Below are positions 30,819 to 40,093 of a stretch of 64,000 nt of DNA, piece after piece. Below the pieces are notes generated by a model. The model saw only the letters and a program-made list of their open reading frames with translations, made no database searches and was not told where the DNA came from. The stretch covers positions 1,364,001 to 1,428,000 of the forward strand of contig NZ_JADNRN010000001.1 in the NCBI RefSeq assembly GCF_015595035.1, given 5' to 3'. Source of the stretch: Marinibium conchae (GTDB taxonomy: Bacteria > Pseudomonadota > Gammaproteobacteria > Enterobacterales > Alteromonadaceae). How positions within the stretch are numbered: position 1 is the stretch's first letter; each line of letters begins with the position of its first letter. Both the position numbers and the translations under genes were made by a program.

Positions 30819-31273
30819 GTTGGCTTCCTAATTAAAAATGACCGTCGCATATTAGCGTCACATTAGGTGAAAAACATATTCTAAGATCGAACAAAAATGT
30901 TTTTTTTATTCCAAAAAACTATTAGATATCTTGAAAGCCAGTCTGCATTTATCCTTTAGCGGCATTGACTATTTTAGTATATATTTCTTAGAGTATTTTA
31001 TTCTCACAAATTACAAAAGTGATACAAAACAAAATAACTAAAGAAAACACTAAATTATGAAAACATCAACGAAAACATAAAGTTAAATCTATTGACTTAT
31101 CTTAAACACTTCATTTCCCTAACATTTATTTACAAACACAACATGGCATTTTCAAACGAGAAACGAAAGCATCAATTCTTAGGCTGAAGTCAAAAAAACA
31201 CAAAGATCAGCTTTAATGCTTGAATAAGTTTGATACCATCGGTACTAATCCATGACCCTGCTGTAAGATTTCA
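30819..31273. other. AT-rich intergenic region between the 84-aa ORF and sbcB
   Basis: This is a 455-bp gap, markedly more AT-rich than its surroundings, with many A and T runs. It must hold the divergent promoters for the small ORF and sbcB, but no -35/-10 pair stands out: TTGACT at 30965 and near 31090 lack good partners. No RNA gene or repeat was recognised. Confidence 0.5.
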
Positions 31274-32791
31274 ATGTCAACTGAATCACTGAAAGACAAT
31301 TTTTCATCCTTTTTGGTTGATATAACCGCCAAAAATGAACTTCCTGTTAAATCTGACTACGTAGGTCCTACTCTGCTATTTCATGACTATGAAAGTTGGG
31401 GAGTTAACGCAAAATATGACTTTCCTAGCCAATTTGCAGCCATTAGAACTGATCTCGACCTAAACATTATTGAGAAACCTGTTAGTTTTTATTGTCAGAT
31501 ACCCAATGACTATATCCCAAACCCTATGGCTTGCTTGGTCACTGGCATTACACCTCAAAAAACCCTTAAAGATGGTTACAATGAAATCGTTTTCGCACAG
31601 AAAATAAATGAACTAATGACACGAAGCGACACCTGCGTTGTTGGATATAACAGTATACGCTACGACGATGAGGTGACTCGCAACCTTTTTTACCGAAACT
31701 TTTATGACCCATACGAACGAGAGTGGAAAAACGGAAATAGTCGCTGGGATATCATTGATTTGGTGAGAGCCTGCTACGCGCTGAGACCAGAGGGTATTAC
31801 GTGGCCAAAGCATGAAAACGGACTACCGTCGTTTCGCTTGGAAGATCTCACAAAAGCCAATGATGTTCTTCACGAGAATGCCCACGATGCGATATCAGAC
31901 GTTAAGGCAACAATAGCGATGGCCAAGCTTATAAAAGAGAAACAGCCAAAGCTTTATGACTTTTATTTTGGTTTGAGAAATAAAAACACAGTATTGAATC
32001 ACATCGATATCGACGCCAAGCTTCCCTTCCTTCATATAAGTGGCATGCTCCCCTCTACGCAAGGCTGCTGCTCGTGGTTCCTGCCAATATGCCAACACCC
32101 TACTAATAAGAACGCTATCATTTGTATTGATCTCTCCCAAGATGCGAGTGTGCTAGCAGAACTTTCAAGTAAACAGCTAAATCAATTACTCTACACAGCA
32201 GTTGCTGAAATGAAACCAGGCCAACATCGCCCTCCGGTAAAATTAGTGCACATAAATAAGTGCCCCTTTGTTGCTCCGGCCAAAACACTTACCCCAGAAC
32301 ATGCTCATCGATTGGGTATAGATCGAGAACACTGTCTACAACAATTGAAAATGGTAACGGGTATTACAGGTCTTGCAGAAAAGCTCAGTGATATGTTTAT
32401 CGAAAACGAACGTAGTAATGAGGGCTTAGATGTCGACGGTGCATTATATTCTAGAGCTTTTCCCTCGTCTGCCGATAAACAGTGGAAAGCAGAAGTAAGA
32501 ACCAGTGTTCCAGAACAACTCATTGTTTGGCAGTCGAAAGCACCAAACGATGATTATGCCGAACAATTATTTAGGTTACGGGCACGAAACTATCCTGGGA
32601 CGCTAGAGCAACATGAATTTGACCGCTGGCAGCAACATCGTAAAACGCGTTTTACTATGAACGCTAAAAAGCAGTGTCTCTCTGTAGAAGAATGCCAGCA
32701 AGAAATGGCGGAGTTGGCCGAACGCTTCGCCGATGAGCCCAAAAAATTGGCAGTATTATCTGCAGTGGCTCGCTACCTTGAAGAGCTATAG
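31274..32791 (+). CDS. sbcB: Exodeoxyribonuclease I
   Basis: Exo I degrades single-stranded DNA 3' to 5' and acts in recombination and mismatch repair, recruited by SSB. The 505-residue protein has the DEDDh motif I in LLFHDYESWG and QFAAIRTDLDLN right after it. MACLVTGITPQ, YNSIRYDDEVTRNLFYRNFYDPY and HDAISDVKATIAMAKLI supply the remaining acidic and histidine residues. The C-terminal helical region (about 355-500) is the Exo I-specific SSB-binding part. The ribosome-binding site is weak (TAAG). It stands 80 bp before the FapA-like gene on the same strand. Confidence 0.96.
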   Translation: MSTESLKDNFSSFLVDITAKNELPVKSDYVGPTLLFHDYESWGVNAKYDFPSQFAAIRTDLDLNIIEKPVSFYCQIPNDYIPNPMACLVTGITPQKTLKDGYNEIVFAQKINELMTRSDTCVVGYNSIRYDDEVTRNLFYRNFYDPYEREWKNGNSRWDIIDLVRACYALRPEGITWPKHENGLPSFRLEDLTKANDVLHENAHDAISDVKATIAMAKLIKEKQPKLYDFYFGLRNKNTVLNHIDIDAKLPFLHISGMLPSTQGCCSWFLPICQHPTNKNAIICIDLSQDASVLAELSSKQLNQLLYTAVAEMKPGQHRPPVKLVHINKCPFVAPAKTLTPEHAHRLGIDREHCLQQLKMVTGITGLAEKLSDMFIENERSNEGLDVDGALYSRAFPSSADKQWKAEVRTSVPEQLIVWQSKAPNDDYAEQLFRLRARNYPGTLEQHEFDRWQQHRKTRFTMNAKKQCLSVEECQQEMAELAERFADEPKKLAVLSAVARYLEEL

Positions 32792-32871
32792 ATCGATTAA
32801 TATTGACTCGGGCAATATAGCCAATAAACTAAATTAACATGTATTTTTGACTTACACGCGGTAAACAATAA

Positions 32872-34518
32872 ATGATGAAAGGTGTAACACTTTTAGCAAA
32901 CAAAGGAGCTAAGCAGCTCTCAGCTACCGTCGACCCACTTCTTTTTGAAGGTGTGTTAGAGCCTGCTGCCCTTGAAAAATATGTGTTATCAACCGAACAT
33001 AAGAGTTTCTTTATGTTACCTAACGCCATTGCTGCTCTGTGCGAGAAGGCCAACAAGGCCAAGTCGAGCGATAGCATGGAAGAGCAGACAGCAGTGATAG
33101 GTGAAGTCAGAGACGCAGCAATCTCCGTCTCTATTGCCGACGACCAAATGAGCGCAGAGCTAACCATCGAGTCACCTTGGGCGGGTAAGGTGCCTTCATA
33201 TGAAGGCGTTTTAGCCCTCGTCAACCAACAAGGCGTAGTAAGAGGAATTAGTAAAAAGCGTATTATTTCATTGATAAACGAAGCTGAACAAGGGAGTTCT
33301 GGCTCAGAATTCAAGGATGTGATTGCGAAAGGTTTAGTTCCTCGAAACGGCAAAGACTCATACTTAAAACCTTTGGTACCAAATGCCTTGGAACGGATTC
33401 TGCAGCCTCAAGATGCAGGTGACAATAAGGTCGATATGCGGAATCTTGGCGATATTTTATGTGTGCCTGCAAAAACGCCGGTCGCTCGTAGACAAAACCC
33501 GGGAAATGGAAGAGATGGTTTCACTGTGACAGGCGCCCCCTTGTCGCCAGATCCAGGCCAATGGAAAGATATCAAACTGGGTGTGAACACCATAATAAGC
33601 CCAAATGACGAAAACCTAATTATCGCCAGCGTCACTGGGCAACCAAAGTTCGAAAACGATGTAATGAATGTCGACGATACTTTTCAAACAAAAGGTGTAA
33701 ACGTAGGCACCGGCAACATCAATTATGACGGTGCCGTACTAGTGAATGGTGACGTTACGGAAAGCATGCAGATAATAGCTAAGGGCGATGTTACGATAAA
33801 TGGTTTCGTTGAGTCGGCAGTGATTCGGGCTGGCGGTGATATTATCATCACTGAGGGTGCGATGGGCAAAATGAACGAAGAGGACTGTCAGTTGATAGCC
33901 AAAGGTTCTGTTTTTGTGCAGCACGGACAAGGGCTCAACATCGTTGCTGGAAAGTCACTCAATGTAAGGCGCCAGCTTGCTTATTCCCGTGTGCGCTGTA
34001 ATGGCAAGGTCGTAATAGGTGATATCGATAAACCTAATGGCAATCTGTTTGCGAGTGAAATTCATTGTAGCTCTACCCTCATTGCGGGCACAGTAGGTGC
34101 AGTCTCTGGAAGCTCTTTAACAATCGACTTTTCTGAAGGCATTAACCTGCTAAATAATCGCTACGATGCTCTCCTAAGTGCCTTGAAACAGCTAAGAGAA
34201 AACAACTTCGACCATGAGGTGAAACTCAGAGAGTTACACTCACAGCATATTCCCAATGCAATGTTTAATCAGCTTGAAAAAATTGATTCCGCATTTGAAT
34301 CCGAAAAACACTTGCTAAATTGGCTCGAGAACATTGAAGACGACATGAGAAAGGCGCGTGACGACTATGAAAAAAATGCAAAGGTTATCGCCAATAAAGA
34401 ACTTTTTCACGGAGTATCTGTAAAAATGAACAAGCGGAATTGGCGTTCTGAAAAAGAATATAAGAAGTCTGTTATCGAATTGAAAGACGGTCGCTGGCAA
34501 TACACACCGTTAGTATAA
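32872..34518 (+). CDS. DUF342 (FapA-type) polymer-forming protein
   Basis: A 548-residue protein of the DUF342/flagellar assembly protein A family. The N-terminal half (to about residue 180) is mixed alpha/beta. The middle (about 185-440) is a repetitive beta-helix-like region with RDGFTVTGAPL, GNINYDGAVLVNGDVTESM and GDVTINGFVESAVIRAGGDI, typical of polymer-forming cytoskeletal folds. A coiled-coil segment (about 450-510) precedes a short basic tail. In Vibrio, a FapA member controls flagellar polar placement through FlhF/FlhG, but no flagellar gene is nearby, so the role here is open. A terminator follows. Confidence 0.85.
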   Translation: MMKGVTLLANKGAKQLSATVDPLLFEGVLEPAALEKYVLSTEHKSFFMLPNAIAALCEKANKAKSSDSMEEQTAVIGEVRDAAISVSIADDQMSAELTIESPWAGKVPSYEGVLALVNQQGVVRGISKKRIISLINEAEQGSSGSEFKDVIAKGLVPRNGKDSYLKPLVPNALERILQPQDAGDNKVDMRNLGDILCVPAKTPVARRQNPGNGRDGFTVTGAPLSPDPGQWKDIKLGVNTIISPNDENLIIASVTGQPKFENDVMNVDDTFQTKGVNVGTGNINYDGAVLVNGDVTESMQIIAKGDVTINGFVESAVIRAGGDIIITEGAMGKMNEEDCQLIAKGSVFVQHGQGLNIVAGKSLNVRRQLAYSRVRCNGKVVIGDIDKPNGNLFASEIHCSSTLIAGTVGAVSGSSLTIDFSEGINLLNNRYDALLSALKQLRENNFDHEVKLRELHSQHIPNAMFNQLEKIDSAFESEKHLLNWLENIEDDMRKARDDYEKNAKVIANKELFHGVSVKMNKRNWRSEKEYKKSVIELKDGRWQYTPLV

Positions 34519-34529
34519 GTCTGGTAATT

Positions 34530-34569
34530 GAACGAATGTAGTGAGCAACTCTACATCCGTTCTTTATTT
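34530..34569 (+). terminator. Terminator of the DUF342 gene
   Basis: A 12-bp stem with one mismatch (GAACGAATGTAG, 34530-34541, against CTACATCCGTTC, 34551-34562) has a 9-nt loop and a following TTTATTTA. It lies in the convergent gap between the DUF342 gene and the thiolase. Confidence 0.7.
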
Positions 34570-34594
34570 ACAAAAAGTGCTTTTCAGTAAATTG

Positions 34595-35767
34595 TTACAT
34601 CATCTCCAGCGCCAAGGCAGTGCCTTCACCGCCACCGATACAAAGCGCTGCTATGCCTTTTTTCTTACCTTGCTGCTTCAGAGCATGCAACAAGGTAACG
34701 ACAATACGAGCGCCAGATGCTCCTATTGGGTGACCTAAAGCACAAGCGCCTCCTTTAATATTTACTTTTGCAGCATCAAGACCTAGTTTATTTATGGCAA
34801 GCATAGTTACCATCGCAAATGCTTCGTTTATTTCAAAAAGGTCAACCTCATCTTTAGACCAGCCAGAAGCATCAAGTACCTTCTCGATAGCGCCTACTGG
34901 AGCTATGGTGAAGTCTTCAGGCTTTATCGAGTTTGTTGCATGGGCAATAACCTTCGCTAATGGCGTCAAACCAAATTCCTTAGCTTTCGATTCACTCATG
35001 ACCACTAGCGCTGCAGCGCCATCAGAAATTGAACTCGAATTGGCTGCCGTGACTGTCCCATCTTTTTTAAAAGCCGGACGTAAGCTAGGGATTTTTTCTG
35101 GTTTAGCATTTCCAGGCCCCTCATCTTTATCAACGCTGACTTCGCCCTTGCGGCTATTGAAGACAACCGGCACAATCTCATCATCAAAACTACCTAGTTC
35201 AATTGCTTGCGTCGCCCGCGATAATGATGTGAGGGCAAACTCATCCATCTGCTCACGGCTGATAGCTTCGCCATCCGCGGTATCTTGTGCAAAACACCCC
35301 ATTGCTTTGCCATCATATGCATTCTCAAGACCATCCAGCATCATGTGGTCGAGCACTTCACCGTGCCCCATGCGATAACCAGCCCTGGCCTTCGGCAGTA
35401 AATATGGCGCACAGCTCATGCTTTCCATCCCACCAGCCACAACCACATTGGCTGAGCCAGCCTTGATTAGGTCGCTAGCTAACATGATTGCTTTCATACC
35501 AGAGCCACACACCTTGTTGATCGTTGTAGCTCCAGTATTAATGGGTAAGCCCGCACCTAATGAAGCTTGTCGTGCTGGTGCTTGGCCCAATCCAGCAGGT
35601 AACACACAACCCATAATAACTTCATCAATAGCATTGACATTAATATCGGCAGTGGCAGCTTTTATGGCTGTTGCTCCTAGATCAGTTGAACTTACAGATG
35701 ACAAAGCTCCCATAAATCCACCCATCGGCGTTCGTTTTGCGCTAACGATAACAATTGATTCACTCAT
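34595..35767 (-). CDS. atoB: Acetyl-CoA C-acetyltransferase (thiolase)
   Basis: This thiolase cleaves acetoacetyl-CoA to two acetyl-CoA or runs the reverse condensation. The 390-residue protein has the acyl-accepting cysteine at about residue 87 in NKVCGSGMKA. The histidine is in GGACALGHPIGASGARI, and the second cysteine is in ALCIGGGEGTA. Length and motifs fit biosynthetic/degradative thiolase II (AtoB/PhaA). It is divergent from liuR, with the LiuR-type operator between them, consistent with a role in finishing leucine catabolism, where acetoacetate is a product. Another thiolase in the genome may share the job. Confidence 0.92.
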   Translation of the reverse strand: MSESIVIVSAKRTPMGGFMGALSSVSSTDLGATAIKAATADINVNAIDEVIMGCVLPAGLGQAPARQASLGAGLPINTGATTINKVCGSGMKAIMLASDLIKAGSANVVVAGGMESMSCAPYLLPKARAGYRMGHGEVLDHMMLDGLENAYDGKAMGCFAQDTADGEAISREQMDEFALTSLSRATQAIELGSFDDEIVPVVFNSRKGEVSVDKDEGPGNAKPEKIPSLRPAFKKDGTVTAANSSSISDGAAALVVMSESKAKEFGLTPLAKVIAHATNSIKPEDFTIAPVGAIEKVLDASGWSKDEVDLFEINEAFAMVTMLAINKLGLDAAKVNIKGGACALGHPIGASGARIVVTLLHALKQQGKKKGIAALCIGGGEGTALALEMM

Positions 35768-35892
35768 ATTTACTGTCCTATATTCATAGTTCTACACCCT
35801 CAAAAAAGGGCTGATTGTTTTCTTTACGCTTCCTAAGAAGTCAAAGCAATAATAATTTGAATTTTGTTGATATATTGATAACTTTACTTTAC

Positions 35893-35926
35893 CTTTACGT
35901 TAACCCGACTTTACGTAAACGTAAAG
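35893..35926. promoter_or_regulatory. LiuR-type operator (palindrome plus half-site)
   Basis: A strong palindrome (8-bp arms CTTTACGT and ACGTAAAG around a 2-bp centre, 35909-35926) is preceded by an imperfect copy (35893-35910) that keeps the left arm, CTTTACGTTAAC. The pattern resembles the LiuR motif known from proteobacterial leucine/isovalerate regulons. It sits in the 256-bp divergent gap between the thiolase and liuR, so it could control both directions. Confidence 0.75.
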
Positions 35927-36023
35927 AGGAATTAATATTCATTTTTAAATTGTGAACATTTGTGATCTTTAGCCTCGCAAACTAACGGCTAAGCTTCACA
36001 AACCCAATCTAAGGCGACACAGC

Positions 36024-36416
36024 ATGCCAGACCAGCAGTTTAGTATAGGCGAGCTATCGAAAGACTTCGATATCACAGCCCGCTCAATACGCTTTTATGA
36101 AGAACAAGGACTCCTTGTACCAGAAAGGCAGGGACAAAGTCGTATTTATCATCTCAAAGATAAAGTTCGTCTAAAGCTAATTTTGCGTGGCAAGCGCTTA
36201 GGTTTTTCACTCGCTGAAATTAAAACTCTTTTTGAACTTTACGACACTAACCCTAATAGTGCAGCTCAGCTTAAAACAATGTTAGAACTAACAGAGCAAA
36301 AAAGAGCAGTATTAAATCAGCAACTTAGTGATATTCAAATGCTTATGACTGAGCTCAACGATGTTGAAGCTCGTTGTAAGGAAGAACTACTAGACTTACA
36401 AAAAGGTGATAAATGA
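36024..36416 (+). CDS. liuR: MerR-family regulator LiuR
   Basis: LiuR regulates branched-chain amino-acid and fatty-acid catabolism genes. The 130-residue protein has an N-terminal MerR winged helix-turn-helix ([26 protein letters not shown]) written here by its motif start [13 protein letters not shown] and [13 protein letters not shown] long dimerisation coiled coil (about residues 75-125) follows, with only one cysteine near the end and no metal-binding loop, as expected for LiuR. It is the first gene of the liu operon and overlaps liuA by ATGA. The start has AAGG about 9 nt upstream. Confidence 0.9.
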   Translation: MPDQQFSIGELSKDFDITARSIRFYEEQGLLVPERQGQSRIYHLKDKVRLKLILRGKRLGFSLAEIKTLFELYDTNPNSAAQLKTMLELTEQKRAVLNQQLSDIQMLMTELNDVEARCKEELLDLQKGDK

Positions 36417-37585
36417 TGAATGCGCCCTACCCAACGTTAAACTTCGGTCTTGGTGAAGAAATAGATATGTTGCGTGACCACGTATACAACTTTGCACAAA
36501 CTGAAATCGCTCCGTTAGCCGAAAGCGCTGATGAACAGAATATGTTTCCAAATCAATTGTGGCCAAAATTAGGTGATATGGGCTTACTTGGGGTTACAGT
36601 GACTGAAGAGTTTGGCGGTTCAAACATGGGTTATCTAGCTCATACGGTTGCCATGGAAGAGATTTCAAGAGCAAGCGCTGGTATTGGTCTGAGCTATGGC
36701 GCTCATTCTAATCTTTGCGTAAATCAATTGGCGAAGAACGGCAGCCAAGCACAAAAAGAAAAATACCTGCCAAAATTAGTTTCCGGTGAATATATCGGCG
36801 CACTGGCGATGAGCGAACCTAATGCAGGATCGGATGTTGTAAGCATGAAGTTACGCGCTGAGAAAAAGGGTGATAAGTATATTTTAAATGGCAATAAAAT
36901 GTGGATCACCAATGGTCCCGACGCCCATGTTTTTATCATATACGCTAAAACAGACATCCATGCAGGTTCTAAAGGCATAACTGCTTTCTTAGTCGAGAAA
37001 AACACGCCAGGATTCACTCAGGCTCAGAAGTTAGACAAGCTAGGCATGCGCTCATCCAATACTTGCGAGTTAGTCTTTCAAGACTGTGAAATACCAGCAG
37101 AAAACATTGTCGGCGTTGAAGGTGGCGGCGTAAAGGTACTAATGAGTGGTCTAGACTATGAACGTCTTGTGTTGTCAGGCGGTCCGCTCGGTATCATGCA
37201 AGCTTGCATGGATGTGGTGGTACCTTACATTCACGATAGAAAGCAATTTGGTCAATCCATCGGTGAGTTTCAATTAGTACAAGGTAAAGTAGCCGACATG
37301 TACACTCAAATGAATGCCGCAAGAGCATACGTGTACGCAGTGGCACGCTCATGTGATCGCGGAGAAACCACACGCAAAGACGCAGCAGGTGCTATTCTTT
37401 ACAGCGCCGAACTTGCCACAAAAATGGCACTAGACGCTATTCAGTTGTTGGGTGGGAATGGGTACATTAACGAATATCCAACAGGTCGTCTTTTGCGAGA
37501 TGCTAAGCTTTATGAGATTGGCGCGGGTACCAGCGAAATTAGAAGAATGCTGATTGGCCGAGAGTTATTTAACGAATCAGCTTAG
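36413..37585 (+). CDS. liuA: Isovaleryl-CoA dehydrogenase
   Basis: This FAD enzyme oxidises isovaleryl-CoA to 3-methylcrotonyl-CoA in leucine degradation. The 390-residue protein shows the acyl-CoA dehydrogenase fold with [16 protein letters not shown] at the flavin site. The isovaleryl-specific catalytic glutamate lies in [28 protein letters not shown] and [20 protein letters not shown] close the chain. The glutamate in the DYERLVL position distinguishes isovaleryl- from short-chain acyl-CoA dehydrogenases. It overlaps liuR by 4 bp; a second ATG three bases on is an alternative start. Confidence 0.95.
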   Translation: MMNAPYPTLNFGLGEEIDMLRDHVYNFAQTEIAPLAESADEQNMFPNQLWPKLGDMGLLGVTVTEEFGGSNMGYLAHTVAMEEISRASAGIGLSYGAHSNLCVNQLAKNGSQAQKEKYLPKLVSGEYIGALAMSEPNAGSDVVSMKLRAEKKGDKYILNGNKMWITNGPDAHVFIIYAKTDIHAGSKGITAFLVEKNTPGFTQAQKLDKLGMRSSNTCELVFQDCEIPAENIVGVEGGGVKVLMSGLDYERLVLSGGPLGIMQACMDVVVPYIHDRKQFGQSIGEFQLVQGKVADMYTQMNAARAYVYAVARSCDRGETTRKDAAGAILYSAELATKMALDAIQLLGGNGYINEYPTGRLLRDAKLYEIGAGTSEIRRMLIGRELFNESA

Positions 37586-37616
37586 ATTATCTCCTTAACT
37601 ACACAGAGGTGCTGCA

Positions 37617-39224
37617 GTGCCAAAAATTCAATCCAAAATAAATGTTAATAGTCAGGACTTTGCAAACAATAAATCGCATATGCAAAGTCAGGTAGATGAT
37701 CTGCGTAACTTAGTGCATAAACTCTCTCTTGGTGGTGGCGAAAAGTCTCGGCAACGCCATCTTGATAGGGGTAAGTTACTTCCACGAGATCGCATTAACG
37801 CATTGCTCGACAAAAACTCGGCTTTTTTGGAAATTGCTCAGTTAGCTGCTTACGAAGTTTATGATGATTACGTCCCCTGTGCTGGGGTTATTGCTGGCAT
37901 AGGACGAGTATCTGGCGTTGAATGTATTATTGTTGCTAACGACGCTACGGTAAAAGGCGGAACTTATTATCCGCTCACCGTAAAAAAGCATCTTCGGGCG
38001 CAAACGATCGCCGAACAAAATAACCTTCCCTGTATCTATCTGGTTGATTCAGGAGGCGCTAACCTACCCCGTCAAGACGATGTTTTTCCTGATCGAGAGC
38101 ATTTTGGACGCATATTCTTTAATCAAGCAAACTTGTCAGCACAGAACATTCCGCAGATAGCGGTAGTGATGGGTTCGTGCACAGCCGGCGGTGCTTATGT
38201 ACCGGCCATGGCCGATGAGTCGATTATTGTGAGAGAGCAAGGCACAATATTTTTAGGTGGGCCACCATTAGTGCAAGCAGCAACCGGCGAAGTTGTTACT
38301 GCCGAAGAGCTTGGCGGTGGTGATGTGCATTGCAGAACATCTGGTGTTGTCGACCATTTAGCAAATAATGATTACCACGCACTGCAAATTGCCAGAGATG
38401 CTGTTGCTAGGCTCAACCGCAAGAAAGCGCAATCAAGTCTTTATCATAGCCCACAAACACCGGCATACCCGACAGAAGATATATATGGGGTAATTCCTAA
38501 AGACACCAAACAACCATACGATGTGAGAGAGGTAATAGCACGAATAGTGGATGCGAGTGAATTTGACGAATTCAAAGCACTTTATGGTACTACGCTTGTT
38601 TGTGGCTTTGCTCGAATAGAGGGCTTTACGGTAGGTATTGTTGCTAACAACGGAATTCTGTTTTCTGAGTCGGCACAAAAAGGTGCTCACTTCATTGAAT
38701 TATGTGCTCAACGTAAAATTCCTCTAGTGTTTTTACAAAACATCACTGGTTTCATGGTAGGGAAACAATATGAGTCGGGCGGTATCGCAAAACATGGAGC
38801 CAAAATGGTTACGGCTGTGGCCTGTGCAAAAGTCCCCAAGTTTACCGTTCTTATTGGCGGAAGTTTTGGTGCTGGTAACTACGGAATGTGCGGTCGGGCA
38901 TACGACCCTCGTTTCTTGTTTATGTGGCCAAACGCGCGCATCTCAGTAATGGGCGGAGAACAAGCCGCGGGTGTGTTGGCGCAAGTCAAAAAAGACCAAG
39001 CTACTCGCGCATCCGAAGAGTGGACTGACGAGCAAGATGCAGCAGTGAAACAGCCCGTTATCGATACTTATGAAAAGCAGGGACATCCGTATTATGCGTC
39101 AGCCCGACTCTGGGATGACGGCGTTATAGACCCAGCCGATACTAGAAGAGTGTTGGGTTTGGCTATTTCAGCATCTCTTAATAAAGAAATTGAAGAAACA
39201 CGATTCGGTATATTTAGAATGTAG
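37617..39224 (+). CDS. liuB: Methylcrotonyl-CoA carboxylase, carboxyltransferase (beta) subunit
   Basis: With LiuD, this subunit transfers CO2 from biotin to 3-methylcrotonyl-CoA to give 3-methylglutaconyl-CoA. The 535-residue protein has the carboxyltransferase N-half ([48 protein letters not shown]) and C-half ([36 protein letters not shown]). The start codon is GTG at 37617, supported by the alignment of family N-termini and AGAGGTG just upstream. It is 31 bp after liuA in the same operon. Confidence 0.95.
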   Translation: MPKIQSKINVNSQDFANNKSHMQSQVDDLRNLVHKLSLGGGEKSRQRHLDRGKLLPRDRINALLDKNSAFLEIAQLAAYEVYDDYVPCAGVIAGIGRVSGVECIIVANDATVKGGTYYPLTVKKHLRAQTIAEQNNLPCIYLVDSGGANLPRQDDVFPDREHFGRIFFNQANLSAQNIPQIAVVMGSCTAGGAYVPAMADESIIVREQGTIFLGGPPLVQAATGEVVTAEELGGGDVHCRTSGVVDHLANNDYHALQIARDAVARLNRKKAQSSLYHSPQTPAYPTEDIYGVIPKDTKQPYDVREVIARIVDASEFDEFKALYGTTLVCGFARIEGFTVGIVANNGILFSESAQKGAHFIELCAQRKIPLVFLQNITGFMVGKQYESGGIAKHGAKMVTAVACAKVPKFTVLIGGSFGAGNYGMCGRAYDPRFLFMWPNARISVMGGEQAAGVLAQVKKDQATRASEEWTDEQDAAVKQPVIDTYEKQGHPYYASARLWDDGVIDPADTRRVLGLAISASLNKEIEETRFGIFRM

Positions 39225-39263
39225 GTGGGCTGATGCAGCCTGTTTAATTAAAAGAGAATACTA

Positions 39264-40091
39264 ATGACAAATGAAACAGCAGTACTACTTTCTGTGGATG
39301 AACGCGGTGTGGCTCACTTATGCTTGAATAGGCCTGAAGTGCACAATGCCTTCGACGATATAGTTATTCAAGAATTGATAGAAGCATTGAACGAAGTCTC
39401 GGAAAATAAAGCAGCAAAGGTACTGGTGCTCTCGGCCAACGGAAAGTCATTTTGCGCCGGCGCAGACCTTAATTGGATGAGGAAAATGGCCGCCTATTCC
39501 TACGAGGAAAACAAAAAAGATGCTGATCAGTTGGCTCGACTATTTAGCACTCTATACCACCTCAACAAGCCAACCCTTGCCAAAGTGCAAGGCTCAGTAT
39601 TCGGTGGAGGCGTTGGCCTAGTAGCCTGCTGCGACATGGCAATTGGTAGCAAGTTAAGTAAATTTTGCCTAAGTGAAGTAAAGTTAGGGTTGGTACCTGC
39701 AACTATTAGCCCTTATGTTGTTGAAGCCATTGGGCCTCGCCAAGCTAAGCGCTATTTTACAACTGCAGAGGTATTTTCCAGCCGAAGAGCTCGCCGCTTA
39801 GGCTTACTCAGTGAAGCCGTAAGTGAAGATGAACTAGATCAGACCGTTGATAACATAGTCAGTGCAATTTTGAATAATGGTCCTGTTGCAGTTGCGTCTG
39901 CAAAAGCGTTAGTGAACGAAATAAAATATCAAGCCATCGATCAAGCCTTAATCAACAGTACAAGTGAGCTCATAGCATCGGTCAGGGTTTCTGATGAGGG
40001 ACAAGAAGGGCTATCAGCCTTTTTAGAAAAGCGACAGCCTAGTTGGAAAACAAATCAAGGCTCAGCAGTAAATACGAATAGCAAGGCGTAA
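39264..40091 (+). CDS. liuC: Methylglutaconyl-CoA hydratase
   Basis: A crotonase-fold enzyme that hydrates 3-methylglutaconyl-CoA to HMG-CoA. The 275-residue protein has LNRPEVHNAFDD at the N-terminus. The oxyanion-hole segments are GKSFCAGADLNWM and VQGSVFGGGVGLVACCDM. KFCLSEVKLGLVPATISPYV carries the catalytic glutamate region. It lies between liuB and liuD, which identifies the substrate more firmly than sequence alone. The ATG is preceded by AGAG. Confidence 0.93.
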   Translation: MTNETAVLLSVDERGVAHLCLNRPEVHNAFDDIVIQELIEALNEVSENKAAKVLVLSANGKSFCAGADLNWMRKMAAYSYEENKKDADQLARLFSTLYHLNKPTLAKVQGSVFGGGVGLVACCDMAIGSKLSKFCLSEVKLGLVPATISPYVVEAIGPRQAKRYFTTAEVFSSRRARRLGLLSEAVSEDELDQTVDNIVSAILNNGPVAVASAKALVNEIKYQAIDQALINSTSELIASVRVSDEGQEGLSAFLEKRQPSWKTNQGSAVNTNSKA

Positions 40092-40093
40092 CT

